8,833 nucleotides of DNA from Peptococcaceae bacterium (lineage in GTDB: Bacteria; Bacillota; Peptococcia; DRI-13; UBA5745), in contig JAISDM010000034.1 in assembly GCA_031264885.1 (NCBI GenBank), forward strand, positions 1-8,833. The letters are read 5' to 3'. The position numbers were made by a program, and so were the translations under genes. The notes under the pieces were generated by a model. It searched no databases. It saw nothing but the letters and a program-made list of their open reading frames with translations, and had not been told where the DNA came from. Position 1 is the stretch's first letter, and each line of letters opens with the position of its first letter. Below, piece after piece: positions 1 to 6,138 of the stretch.

Positions 1-317
1 AGCCTGCGCAGGGCGGGATTGTCCTCGGCCTCCATCCGGCTTTTCATGAACCGCTTGTTGCTCTCGAAATTCTCGCGGCTGTTGACACAGAGCATCTCGA
101 TCTCAGCCAAGCCCTTGAGAACGGTCATCAGGGCGTATATCCGCGCCCGGATGTTTTCCTCCGACAAAGTGGACAGGTTGGCGGGCCGGATGTGGAAGAA
201 CACCAGCTCCCCGTAAGGAGTCAGCAGGCTGTGATCGCGGACGGCGTCGACGCCGATCATCCGGCGGGTGGACAGCCGCTCCCTTTCCGCGCGTTTTTCT
301 TTTCCGCCCAGTCTCAC
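1..317 (-). CDS. N-terminal part of an unrecognised conjugation-cluster protein (partial)
   Basis: The frame starts at GTG (317), in a GTGA overlap with the preceding stop, with GGAGG eight bases upstream, and runs open through the window edge; 105 residues are visible. It begins basic (RLGGKEKRAERERLSTRRMIGVDAV) and continues with SLLTPYGELVFFHIRP, then NLSTLSEENIRARIYALMTVL and EIEMLCVNSRENF, ending with a charged helix (NKRFMKSRMEAEDNP). No signal peptide or membrane helix is present, so it looks cytoplasmic or peripheral. It resembles short proteins I recall between the VirB3-like gene and the VirB4-like ATPase in Clostridia elements, though it could also be the N-terminus of an ATPase; no Walker motif has appeared yet. 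Product unknown. Confidence 0.72.
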   Translation of the reverse strand, partial: MRLGGKEKRAERERLSTRRMIGVDAVRDHSLLTPYGELVFFHIRPANLSTLSEENIRARIYALMTVLKGLAEIEMLCVNSRENFESNKRFMKSRMEAEDNPALRR

Positions 318-577
318 GGCTCCATCCTCCATTCGTAATACTGTTGTTGGGTGAAAAAATACCCGCAGGCATAGCGGATAAAATCCAGGATACAGATGTC
401 ACCGCCGCGGATGGTGAGGAAGGCGTAGACCGCCGTGATCACGACGGGCGGCAGGAACCCGGTTCGCGCCAACGCGAACACGGAGATCAAAAAGCCGGCG
501 CCAACGACGCCGACGTCCCGCAGTTCCCACAGCCACAGCGTGGCCTTGGCCTTCAAATGGTCAGGATAAATATACAT
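314..577 (-). CDS. VirB3/PrgI-like small inner-membrane T4SS protein
   Basis: 87 residues from ATG at 577, with GGAG seven bases upstream; the methyltransferase TGA lies in that spacer. A short N-terminus (YIYPDHLKAK…ELRDV) precedes two hydrophobic helices (about 22-38 and 42-57) joined by a tight turn (ARTGFLPP), then RGGDICILDFIRYACGYFFTQQQYYEW. The size, the two close N-terminal helices and the position in a conjugation operon fit VirB3/TrbD or PrgI-type proteins, which sit in the inner membrane and pair with the VirB4 ATPase. I recall close relatives in Clostridia conjugation clusters but cannot separate the VirB3 and PrgI labels by eye. Its TGA overlaps the next GTG (GTGA). Gene call strong, subtype moderate. 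Confidence 0.8.
   Translation of the reverse strand: MYIYPDHLKAKATLWLWELRDVGVVGAGFLISVFALARTGFLPPVVITAVYAFLTIRGGDICILDFIRYACGYFFTQQQYYEWRMEP
326..330 (-). promoter_or_regulatory. Ribosome binding site for the partial gene starting at GTG 317
   Basis: GGAGG on the minus strand, eight bases before the GTG and inside the final codons of the VirB3-like gene. It is the main evidence for that start. Confidence 0.75.
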
Positions 578-581
578 AGAG

Positions 582-2177
582 TCACTCCGATCCTTCTTGA
601 AATTTCCTCAAAAAATACGCGATCCCCCGCGTGACAAATTCCACGCAGGGGATCGCTACCGAGTTGCCCAGCGCTCTGTAGCGGGCGCTGTCCGAGGCGC
701 CGGGGATGTCCGTCCATCCGTCCGGATAACCTTGGAGCCGCTCGCATTCCAATACCGTGAGTCTGCGGATGAGTCTGGGGGTTTTACCGGCGCCTGTCAC
801 CAGGTCAGTGGCGTCCTTATGCTGACGGGCGCTTTGCGTACCGGCGACCCTGTCCGGTTTAAACACGTCCACACGCTGACGGTTGAAAACGGCGTGCCGG
901 TCCGTCCCGGTCAATGTGTAGCTGACATCCGACAGGCAGCCGAGTCCGTTGCCGCCGTTTCCCGGCTGCCTGTCTATGGCGTTGCCCGCGACGCAATAAA
1001 CATCCGGTTCTTCGGTGACCAGCGGCACGTTATTGCCGCCCGTTCCGTACCTCGCCGATAGGGTGGGCGCCGCCTCATGAGGACCGGTATATCTGGAGTC
1101 TATGCCGTGATTTTCGAACACCAGCGGCGGATGCCCGTCCATCCGGGCGCGGAGCGCGCCGCTTTGATCCTCAGACACATCCATCCGCCCACCGCCCTGA
1201 TCGTTGAGACATATGACAGAGGGAATCTGATTCGTGCCGCTGTTTGCGGCCTTTAGCGCGGGCGCGGCGCCGGCGCGAAGTCCTCCCGCAAACACCAGTC
1301 CCGCAGGGTTTCTGCCGCCGCCGTTATCCGCGCCGGTCATTGTGGGCGCCACGCCCTCCGGCGCAAAAATCCTTGATTGCCGCGTATCCCACGGAGTGAG
1401 TGTCATTCCGCAAGCCCCGCCTGAATGAGGAGCGCCTTTTTGAGCCGCTCCGGCAGTTCCTTGTCCCGTTCCTCCGCCCGGCGCAGTATCCCCAAACAAG
1501 CTCTCTTGCTTAAATAATATTTCGGGTGCGGTGAGTCCTCCAAAATCCGCGACAAGGTAGATCCTGCGGCGCCGCTGGGGGGTGTCGGGCCAGTATTGAG
1601 CGTCGAATACGCGCCAAGCCAGAGAGAATTCGTCTCCCAATACGATTGCCCCAGCAGATTTCCACGTCCCGGCGTCAGGTCGAGGCACATGAAGGGAACC
1701 GTCTTTAATCCGGCAGATTTCCTCAAGGACGATCCGGAAGTCCTCCCCGGGAGGCGTCCCGCTGGAAAAAGCGCCGGGCACGTTTTCCCAGCACATATAT
1801 CTGGGCCGAACAGCGTCAGCTGTACGCCCCCGCTGTCTGTCCGCATCTCTCAGCTCCTTCGTGATCCGTATTTGCTCCATGAAAAGGCCCGACCGCTCTC
1901 CCTTCAAACCAAGGCGCCGGCCGGAGGCCAAACTGAGATCCTGACACGGCGAGCCGCCTGTGACCACATTCACAGGCGGCAAGTTCGCGCCCTTCAGCTT
2001 TGTAATGTCCCCCACATGGCGCATATCCGGGAAGCGTATCTTTGTCACCGCGATGGGGAAGGCTTCGGTCTCGCTGGCCCACAGAGGCGTCATGCCATTA
2101 CGAACAGCCGCCAGAGGGAAGCCTCCGATCCCATCGAACAAGCTTCCGAGCGAAATCTGGACGCGCCCGACAGTCAT
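582..2177 (-). CDS. dcm: DNA (cytosine-5-)-methyltransferase
   Basis: 531 residues from ATG at 2177, in an ATGA overlap with the TrbL-like gene; the open frame further upstream is a shadow. It transfers a methyl group from S-adenosylmethionine to C5 of cytosine in DNA. Class motifs in order: motif I (SLFDGIGGF, 12-20), motif IV with catalytic Cys78 (GGSPCQ), motif VI (ENV, 131-133), motif VIII (QRRRR, 201-205), and C-terminal ECERLQGYPDGW (478-488) and RALGNSVAIP (501-510, motif X). All key residues are present. The region between motifs VIII and IX (about 210-468) is long and carries about six loosely repeated elements of the type APTLSARxGxGGNNxPLV. No restriction enzyme gene is in the window, so it looks like an orphan methyltransferase, common on phages and conjugative elements. 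Likely role is protecting transferred DNA; target site unknown. Confidence 0.95.
   Translation of the reverse strand: MTVGRVQISLGSLFDGIGGFPLAAVRNGMTPLWASETEAFPIAVTKIRFPDMRHVGDITKLKGANLPPVNVVTGGSPCQDLSLASGRRLGLKGERSGLFMEQIRITKELRDADRQRGRTADAVRPRYMCWENVPGAFSSGTPPGEDFRIVLEEICRIKDGSLHVPRPDAGTWKSAGAIVLGDEFSLAWRVFDAQYWPDTPQRRRRIYLVADFGGLTAPEILFKQESLFGDTAPGGGTGQGTAGAAQKGAPHSGGACGMTLTPWDTRQSRIFAPEGVAPTMTGADNGGGRNPAGLVFAGGLRAGAAPALKAANSGTNQIPSVICLNDQGGGRMDVSEDQSGALRARMDGHPPLVFENHGIDSRYTGPHEAAPTLSARYGTGGNNVPLVTEEPDVYCVAGNAIDRQPGNGGNGLGCLSDVSYTLTGTDRHAVFNRQRVDVFKPDRVAGTQSARQHKDATDLVTGAGKTPRLIRRLTVLECERLQGYPDGWTDIPGASDSARYRALGNSVAIPCVEFVTRGIAYFLRKFQEGSE
1953..1980. repeat. 11-bp perfect inverted repeat inside the methyltransferase gene
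   Basis: GCCGCCTGTGA (1953-1963) and TCACAGGCGGC (1970-1980) are exact reverse complements around a 6-base loop. The hairpin lies in codons about 66-75, just before the catalytic GGSPCQ. It is GC-rich and should be stable in mRNA. A role in translation or autoregulation is possible, but codon constraint at a conserved motif may produce it by chance. Confidence 0.7.
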
Positions 2178-3037
2178 TTCGCCGCCGCCTGTGTGATCGT
2201 CCGGCCCATGCTGACCGCCGCCTGCGCCGTGTAAACCGCGCTCATGATGTTGGCACGCGTGCCCGTTTCCATGCCGAATGCTCCCGCCACCCGCGGCGCT
2301 TCCCCCGCCGCCAGCATCAGCCCGATTCCCAGGAGGGGATGGCGCGGGACAATCAGAAGTCCGACGGTCAGCATGACGGCTTGCAGGAAAGCCGTCATGC
2401 ACAAACCGATCACTTGTTTGATCCACTGGATCAACCCGTCCATGTAGCCCCTGGGCACGCTGAACATATACAAGCTGCCCACCGCGATCTGGATGAGCAA
2501 AATCCCGCCGCGCTTGAGGTTCCCGAAGAACACCTTGACTACGGCGTAACCCATGAGGACTACCACGAACAGCAAGGTGACCGGATTGTAGGTGAGGAAT
2601 CCGAAGCTGAAACCCTCCACGCCGTCCAGCACGCCCTGTGCCAGCCCCTGGATATCCCCGTAGCCGGTGACGCCGGCGACGAGGCTGCCCTGCAATGAGA
2701 TCGACAGTTTATAAAGCTCCACCGGCAGCACAGAAAAGAGAGACGCCGCCAAAAAACCCTTGATAGCGTTCAGCCCCGCGTCCCGGAAATTGCCGCGTCC
2801 GGACTGGCTTTCGACGCCCGTTTCAAAGACCGCCACCACCAACCCGACCACAAAAAGCGTCCAGCCGAGATAACGAAAAAACACAACCACACTCTGCACT
2901 GCCTCGATGCCGAACAGGTCCGCGCCCATATTCCCCATGGCGCTGAAAAAATTCCCGAAAAACCCCACCGCCTGAGCGTAGAACCAATCCATGATCTCGC
3001 CCATGACGCCGGTCATCATGAAGTCCCATACAAACAA
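2174..3037 (-). CDS. Conjugal transfer protein, TrbL/VirB6-like
   Basis: 287 residues from TTG at 3037. The TTG is well supported: AGGAGG lies seven bases upstream and no ATG precedes it in frame after the upstream stop. Five or six hydrophobic segments are visible (about 49-71, 93-112, 152-170, 178-193, 211-230, perhaps 233-245), with a small basic loop near 173-177 (NLKRG). The C-terminal region (GEAPRVAGAFGMETGTR, then a helix ending RTITQAAAK) matches the TrbL-type family of Clostridia elements. VirB6/TrbL proteins form the inner-membrane part of the type IV secretion channel and contact the DNA substrate. It follows the DUF3852 gene by 16 bases, and its TGA overlaps the methyltransferase ATG (ATGA), so the two are probably translationally coupled. 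Family call strong. Confidence 0.87.
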   Translation of the reverse strand: MFVWDFMMTGVMGEIMDWFYAQAVGFFGNFFSAMGNMGADLFGIEAVQSVVVFFRYLGWTLFVVGLVVAVFETGVESQSGRGNFRDAGLNAIKGFLAASLFSVLPVELYKLSISLQGSLVAGVTGYGDIQGLAQGVLDGVEGFSFGFLTYNPVTLLFVVVLMGYAVVKVFFGNLKRGGILLIQIAVGSLYMFSVPRGYMDGLIQWIKQVIGLCMTAFLQAVMLTVGLLIVPRHPLLGIGLMLAAGEAPRVAGAFGMETGTRANIMSAVYTAQAAVSMGRTITQAAAK

Positions 3038-3044
3038 CGCGCCG

Positions 3045-3052
3045 CCTCCTTT
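3045..3052 (-). promoter_or_regulatory. Ribosome binding site fixing a TTG start (TrbL-like gene)
   Basis: AAAGGAGG on the minus strand, seven bases before TTG at 3037 and overlapping the end of the DUF3852 gene. It is the best Shine-Dalgarno match in the window and decides the rare start codon. Confidence 0.8.
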
Positions 3053-3053
3053 C

Positions 3054-3392
3054 CTAAATCCCGATGATCGTCCAGACGTAGAGGGGCGCCGTTAATACGA
3101 AAATGAGACTCACAAATAAGATGGCCGGGGCGGTCCACTCAAACTGGCCGTGTTTGCGGTAATCGAAGTAAGCCATGCCGAGCTTGGCGAAGAAGAATAC
3201 GGTGAGGATCAGGTCAATGGCGGGAAAAACCACGTTGTTGACCACCGCCTTGATCTGCCCGGACGCCTCCGTCCAGGTGTCCTCAATCGCGTCGGCCACA
3301 TTCCCGCCCGTGGCAAAGGTTGCCGCTGGAAACATGACGCAGAGCGAAATAACAAAGCAAAGCGCCGGCATGAATCTGCGAAGCTTTTTCAT
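3054..3392 (-). CDS. DUF3852 family protein, VirB2-pilin-like
   Basis: 112 residues from ATG at 3392, preferred because GGCGG lies nine bases upstream; an in-frame ATG at 3401 (115 residues) is only three bases after the AAAGGCGG run. It has a signal peptide (MKKLRRF, hydrophobic core, ATFA cleavage near residue 27), a short extracytoplasmic helix (NVADAIEDTWTEASGQIK), a hydrophobic helix (about 52-74), a short charged loop (DYRKHGQFEW) and a second helix (about 87-108). The sequence matches DUF3852 as I know it. The plan of signal peptide, two membrane helices and a small basic loop is that of VirB2/TrbC pilins, which build the conjugative pilus or channel. It lies directly before the TrbL/VirB6-like gene, a common pairing in T4SS operons. 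Family call strong; pilin role inferred. Confidence 0.85.
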   Translation of the reverse strand: MKKLRRFMPALCFVISLCVMFPAATFATGGNVADAIEDTWTEASGQIKAVVNNVVFPAIDLILTVFFFAKLGMAYFDYRKHGQFEWTAPAILFVSLIFVLTAPLYVWTIIGI

Positions 3393-3430
3393 GGGAATCA
3401 TCCGCCTTTCTTTTTTCTGAATGATGAGAG

Positions 3431-5146
3431 TCAGGGGCTGAGCGGCGCGATGTGCCAGTCGTCCCACAGGGTTCCCCGGAGGGTCAGGGCGTCGGTGAGG
3501 TTCATGGACAGCATCCCCGCGGGCGTCCAGCAGTCGATGAGCCAGGTGTGGACGGTGTAAGCGCCGTCCGGCATCCATATGGGCGTGAAATGCGTCCGGT
3601 TCCGGTAGGTGGAATAGGGATTCGGCTTGAACCGGAATTCCGAGCCATTGCCGCTGACGCTTCGGTCCAAGAGCCGCCAGAAGGTTTCGTAGCGGAACTC
3701 AGGGAAATAGCTGACGGCGTTTTGGGCCGCCGTCACCGAAGCGCTTTGGCTGGAGGACACGACGGCTGTGACTGTCTCATTGATGCCGTAGCCGGTTTTC
3801 ATGACGCGGCCTTCGGCGGTGGGATTGTGCGTATCGGGTGTGATCCGCATAGTTCCCGTGAGGCTGGCGCTGTAACGGTGATGATCGAATTCCCACCAGC
3901 CTTCGTCAACCCAGTAACCGTGGTCGTTGCCGTCCTCGTCCACATCGCTGTACCATACCCAATAGGCGTACCACCAGGGCGACCAGACGCCCCAGCTTGC
4001 CGAGAGGGTCTGGGGCCGGCCGGGAACCGGCGCGGGTGAGAAGTCGTCATTGCGGTCGTCCGCCACCGGGTTGGGGGGCGGGTTCTTGTCCAGATCCACG
4101 ATTCGCGCCGTGATTGAGCTTCGGGCCGACCCAGGACCGGAGACCCGCACCGGAATGGTCAGTTCCCTCGGTGTGGCGGGTGTGCGCCATTTGACCCATA
4201 CGAGCTGACTGTCGCCGGAGGGGTAGTAGACGCCGCCTACGGCGCGGCTTCCGCCGGGCAGGTCGAAGGTCACCGTGACCGGTCTGTCGGGATCGGCCTG
4301 GCCGCCGCTGACCCAGACCGAGGTAATGACGTCGGTATCCACCCGGTACTCATAGTCATAAACAGATACCGCCACAGGTTCCGGCTGTTCCTCAAACCGC
4401 ACGATGCCCAGGCCCAAAGACGACAGAATGTCCGCGTTTGTTGCGGCGCCGGATGTGCTGCCCGCCCAGGCTGGATACGCCATGTCCGAGGTCTCCAGAA
4501 ACATGGACAGTGGCAGATTCTTGTGGGTCAGGGTTCCCATCGCCACCCGGAGCGCGCCGTCCACCACCTCGTCATACAGCGCCGCTTCGGTGGCGGTCAT
4601 GGCCACGTCCGCGCCCTGGAATTTGAAGTAGGCGACCGGTTCCAGGACCAGCTTATACTCCCCGTTCACAAGACGGTCAAAATCCATACCGGCGGCGCCG
4701 GCGATGGAGCGAATGACCTGTTCGTCGGTGAAATAGCTTTTGATGGCTTCAATGTTGTTGCCGTCCGAACCGGTGGGGATAATCCTGGGCAGCGGCTGCT
4801 CGGGGTTGTAGTAGGAATAACCGCCTTGTGCCGAGGAAAGCGCCGAACCGTCATTGTACTGAATTTTACTGGTGCTGCCGAAGTGAAAGATGGACTCGAC
4901 CGGCTGCTTATTGGTCACGTCGAACACATTCACCACCGCGTGGTCGTCGGCGCGCACCACACTCACCCGGACGCCTTCATTGCCCGGATTCCAGAAGCTC
5001 TCGCCGCTGCCGCTGCCCATCTCGCCGCCGCCCGAGTCGATGTTGCCTTCGCCTACCGCGTAAACACCGGGCGGGGCCAGAGAGAAAAAAAGAAGCGCCA
5101 GAATCAATCCGGCGCCGGTCACACGTTTCTTTGGTTTGCCTTTCAT
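3431..5146 (-). CDS. Large secreted Trp-rich protein of the conjugation cluster, function unknown
   Basis: 571 residues from ATG at 5146, chosen because GAAAGGA lies about nine bases upstream and a signal peptide follows at once; an earlier in-frame start would overlap the DUF6550-like gene. Signal peptide: basic KGKPKKR, hydrophobic core (about 11-24), likely cleavage after VYA (residue 30). A Gly/Ser stretch (38-49) leads to a large N-terminal domain (about 50-250; SFWNPGNEGVRVSVVR near its start, then YFKFQGADVAMTATEAALYD). A beta-sandwich-like domain (about 270-352) and a proline-rich linker (355-378) follow. Residues 385-418 hold nine Trp and an acidic DVDEDGND loop with the DxDxDG spacing of calcium-binding loops. 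The C-terminal domain has no LPxTG motif or membrane anchor. Similar long secreted proteins occur in Clostridia conjugation clusters. Possible adhesin, pilus tip or mating-contact protein; inference. Confidence 0.85.
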   Translation of the reverse strand: MKGKPKKRVTGAGLILALLFFSLAPPGVYAVGEGNIDSGGGEMGSGSGESFWNPGNEGVRVSVVRADDHAVVNVFDVTNKQPVESIFHFGSTSKIQYNDGSALSSAQGGYSYYNPEQPLPRIIPTGSDGNNIEAIKSYFTDEQVIRSIAGAAGMDFDRLVNGEYKLVLEPVAYFKFQGADVAMTATEAALYDEVVDGALRVAMGTLTHKNLPLSMFLETSDMAYPAWAGSTSGAATNADILSSLGLGIVRFEEQPEPVAVSVYDYEYRVDTDVITSVWVSGGQADPDRPVTVTFDLPGGSRAVGGVYYPSGDSQLVWVKWRTPATPRELTIPVRVSGPGSARSSITARIVDLDKNPPPNPVADDRNDDFSPAPVPGRPQTLSASWGVWSPWWYAYWVWYSDVDEDGNDHGYWVDEGWWEFDHHRYSASLTGTMRITPDTHNPTAEGRVMKTGYGINETVTAVVSSSQSASVTAAQNAVSYFPEFRYETFWRLLDRSVSGNGSEFRFKPNPYSTYRNRTHFTPIWMPDGAYTVHTWLIDCWTPAGMLSMNLTDALTLRGTLWDDWHIAPLSP

Positions 5147-5155
5147 ATAGGGTGA

Positions 5156-5161
5156 TCCTTT
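5156..5161 (-). promoter_or_regulatory. Ribosome binding site for the secreted protein gene
   Basis: AAAGGA on the minus strand, nine bases before ATG at 5146. It decides this start over the longer in-frame reading, which begins inside the previous gene and would hide the signal peptide. Confidence 0.7.
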
Positions 5162-5186
5162 CTGTGGGGTTCCATGTCGGTCCAGG

Positions 5187-6005
5187 TCAGTCCATGATCC
5201 CGATTTTATTGCCGTTTTCATACATGTCACGCAGTTTTACGCCGTGATTCGGGCCTGAATATGGCACATTTTCAAATCCGGGCAGTCCTCCGCCACTGGA
5301 TATTGCGGGCGGCTGGGGTGTCGCGGGCGGCGCGGCCGGATCTAAAAGCGCCGGATCATCCGGCCTCTCATGGGTTTCGCCGGGTTTTGCGCTTGCCGGT
5401 CTCGTGACTTCCGGCTGGATGGACTGCTCCGCGCCCTCCATATCCGGCGCGTTTGCCGCCGCCGTCGTTCGAGGATTAGTCGACGGGATCACAACCGGCG
5501 CGGCGGATCCCGACGCCTCGGGCTCCGGCGAATCGGGCCGCTTTGACCCGGGCGTCGCCTGTGTGACATCCGGCGTATCCGCGGCAGACGGTCTGATGCC
5601 GGACGGATTTGTCGCTTCGCCCTTACCGTTCCCGGACACGCCGGCTGTGGGCGCGAAACTCTCCGCCGATGCGGATTCCGCGTCCGACCGGGATGATCCC
5701 GGCGCGTTTGTTGCCGCCGTCATCCGCGGATTGGATGGCGTCATCATAACCGGCGCGTCAGACGCCGACGGGTCGGATGCCGGCGGATTAGATGGCGCGG
5801 CCATGTCCGGCGCGGCGCCGGGATATTCGTCCGCCGGCGTCCGCGGTGTGCTTGTCCCGCCATCGGCAAGCCGGGTTTCCGCCGCGCCCGGAAGCGCCGT
5901 TTCGAGCGGCTGAGGCGTCATTCGCCAGGCGGTTAACAAGGCGAGTACCGCGCAAAATATGATGCCTCCGGCGACGGCCAGTTTCTTTTTCGTTTGATCC
6001 GTCAT
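5187..6005 (-). CDS. DUF6550-like anchored protein with Pro/Ala/Ser-rich linker
   Basis: 272 residues from ATG at 6005, with AAAGGGGG nine bases upstream. A lysine-rich start (TDQTKKK) and one hydrophobic helix (about residues 9-27) suggest an N-in membrane anchor. Residues about 30-240 are a low-complexity linker rich in Pro, Ala, Ser, Asp and Thr, probably disordered outside the membrane. The compact C-terminus (GFENVPYSGPNHG, then DMYENGNKIGIMD) and the SIQPEV segment before it match what I recall of DUF6550 proteins from conjugation clusters of Clostridia. The linker appears expanded: residues 84-102 and 169-187 are near copies, and the duplication is visible in the DNA too. It lies 40 bases before the large secreted protein gene. 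I infer an envelope-spanning or spacer role. Family call moderate, function unknown. Confidence 0.78.
   Translation of the reverse strand: MTDQTKKKLAVAGGIIFCAVLALLTAWRMTPQPLETALPGAAETRLADGGTSTPRTPADEYPGAAPDMAAPSNPPASDPSASDAPVMMTPSNPRMTAATNAPGSSRSDAESASAESFAPTAGVSGNGKGEATNPSGIRPSAADTPDVTQATPGSKRPDSPEPEASGSAAPVVIPSTNPRTTAAANAPDMEGAEQSIQPEVTRPASAKPGETHERPDDPALLDPAAPPATPQPPAISSGGGLPGFENVPYSGPNHGVKLRDMYENGNKIGIMD
5445..5501 (-). repeat. Duplicated linker segment, copy B
   Basis: Encodes residues 169-187 of the DUF6550-like protein and matches copy A at 5700-5756 in both protein (APV, NPR, TAA, NAP positions) and DNA, including both flanking CGGCGCG blocks. Confidence 0.75.
5700..5756 (-). repeat. 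Duplicated linker segment, copy A
   Basis: About 57 bases encoding residues 84-102 of the DUF6550-like protein (APV…NPR…TAA.NAP). It aligns without gaps to copy B at 5445-5501, offset by 255 bases. The third-base differences indicate an older duplication kept in frame. Confidence 0.75.
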
Positions 6006-6138
6006 GTGAGAGAACCCCCTTTGTTTTCCAAGTGCTTTTTCACGTCACAACTTACCACAGAGTTTTCGGGAAGTCTACTGTTTTTCCCGAACAGCCGCGG
6101 TTTTTTGCCAAACAGTTTCAACTGTCCGGCGCGGCGGC
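6006..6138 (-). other. Intergenic region with near-repeat of about 21 nt and inverted repeat
   Basis: The only gap over 100 bases in an otherwise packed block. On the minus strand, units beginning at 6115 and 6094 share CTGTTyGGsAAAAA; a third unit at 6073 is weakly similar. I see no convincing -35/-10 promoter pair and no stem followed by a U-tract. A 39-codon TTG frame (6121-6002) crosses it and ends in an ATGA overlap with the next gene, but has no Shine-Dalgarno sequence, so I do not call it a gene. The ribosome binding site for the next gene (AAAGGGGG, 6015-6022) lies at its end. Confidence 0.6.
6065..6091. repeat. 8-bp perfect inverted repeat with 11-nt loop
   Basis: TTCGGGAA at 6065-6072 and TTCCCGAA at 6084-6091 are exact reverse complements separated by 11 bases. 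In the minus-strand transcript this would form a hairpin between the TadE-like and DUF6550-like genes. No run of U follows, so an intrinsic terminator is not supported. It could be a processing or RNA-stability site, a protein binding site, or chance. Confidence 0.6.

Noticed and set aside
1596..2234. 212-codon plus-strand open frame
   Set aside because: Antisense to the methyltransferase motif region, which is clearly the coding strand.
2178..2426. N-terminal extension of the methyltransferase frame
   Set aside because: It overlaps the C-terminus of the TrbL-like gene, reads as low-quality Arg/His/Gly-rich sequence, and the ATG at 2177 sits exactly before the conserved motif I at the expected distance.
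2042..2698. 218-codon plus-strand open frame
   Set aside because: Antisense to the TrbL-like and methyltransferase genes; composition dominated by His, Arg, Gln and Asp without domains, as expected of a shadow frame.
4523..5155. 210-codon plus-strand open frame
   Set aside because: Antisense to the secreted protein gene; no domain or plausible operon context.
6065..6091. Intrinsic terminator between TadE-like and DUF6550-like genes
   Set aside because: The stem has only 8 bp and no U-tract follows on the minus-strand transcript; kept only as an inverted repeat.
6006..6138. Promoter for the downstream genes
   Set aside because: TTGAAA at about 6121 has no acceptable -10 box at 16-18 bases, and no other pair is convincing.
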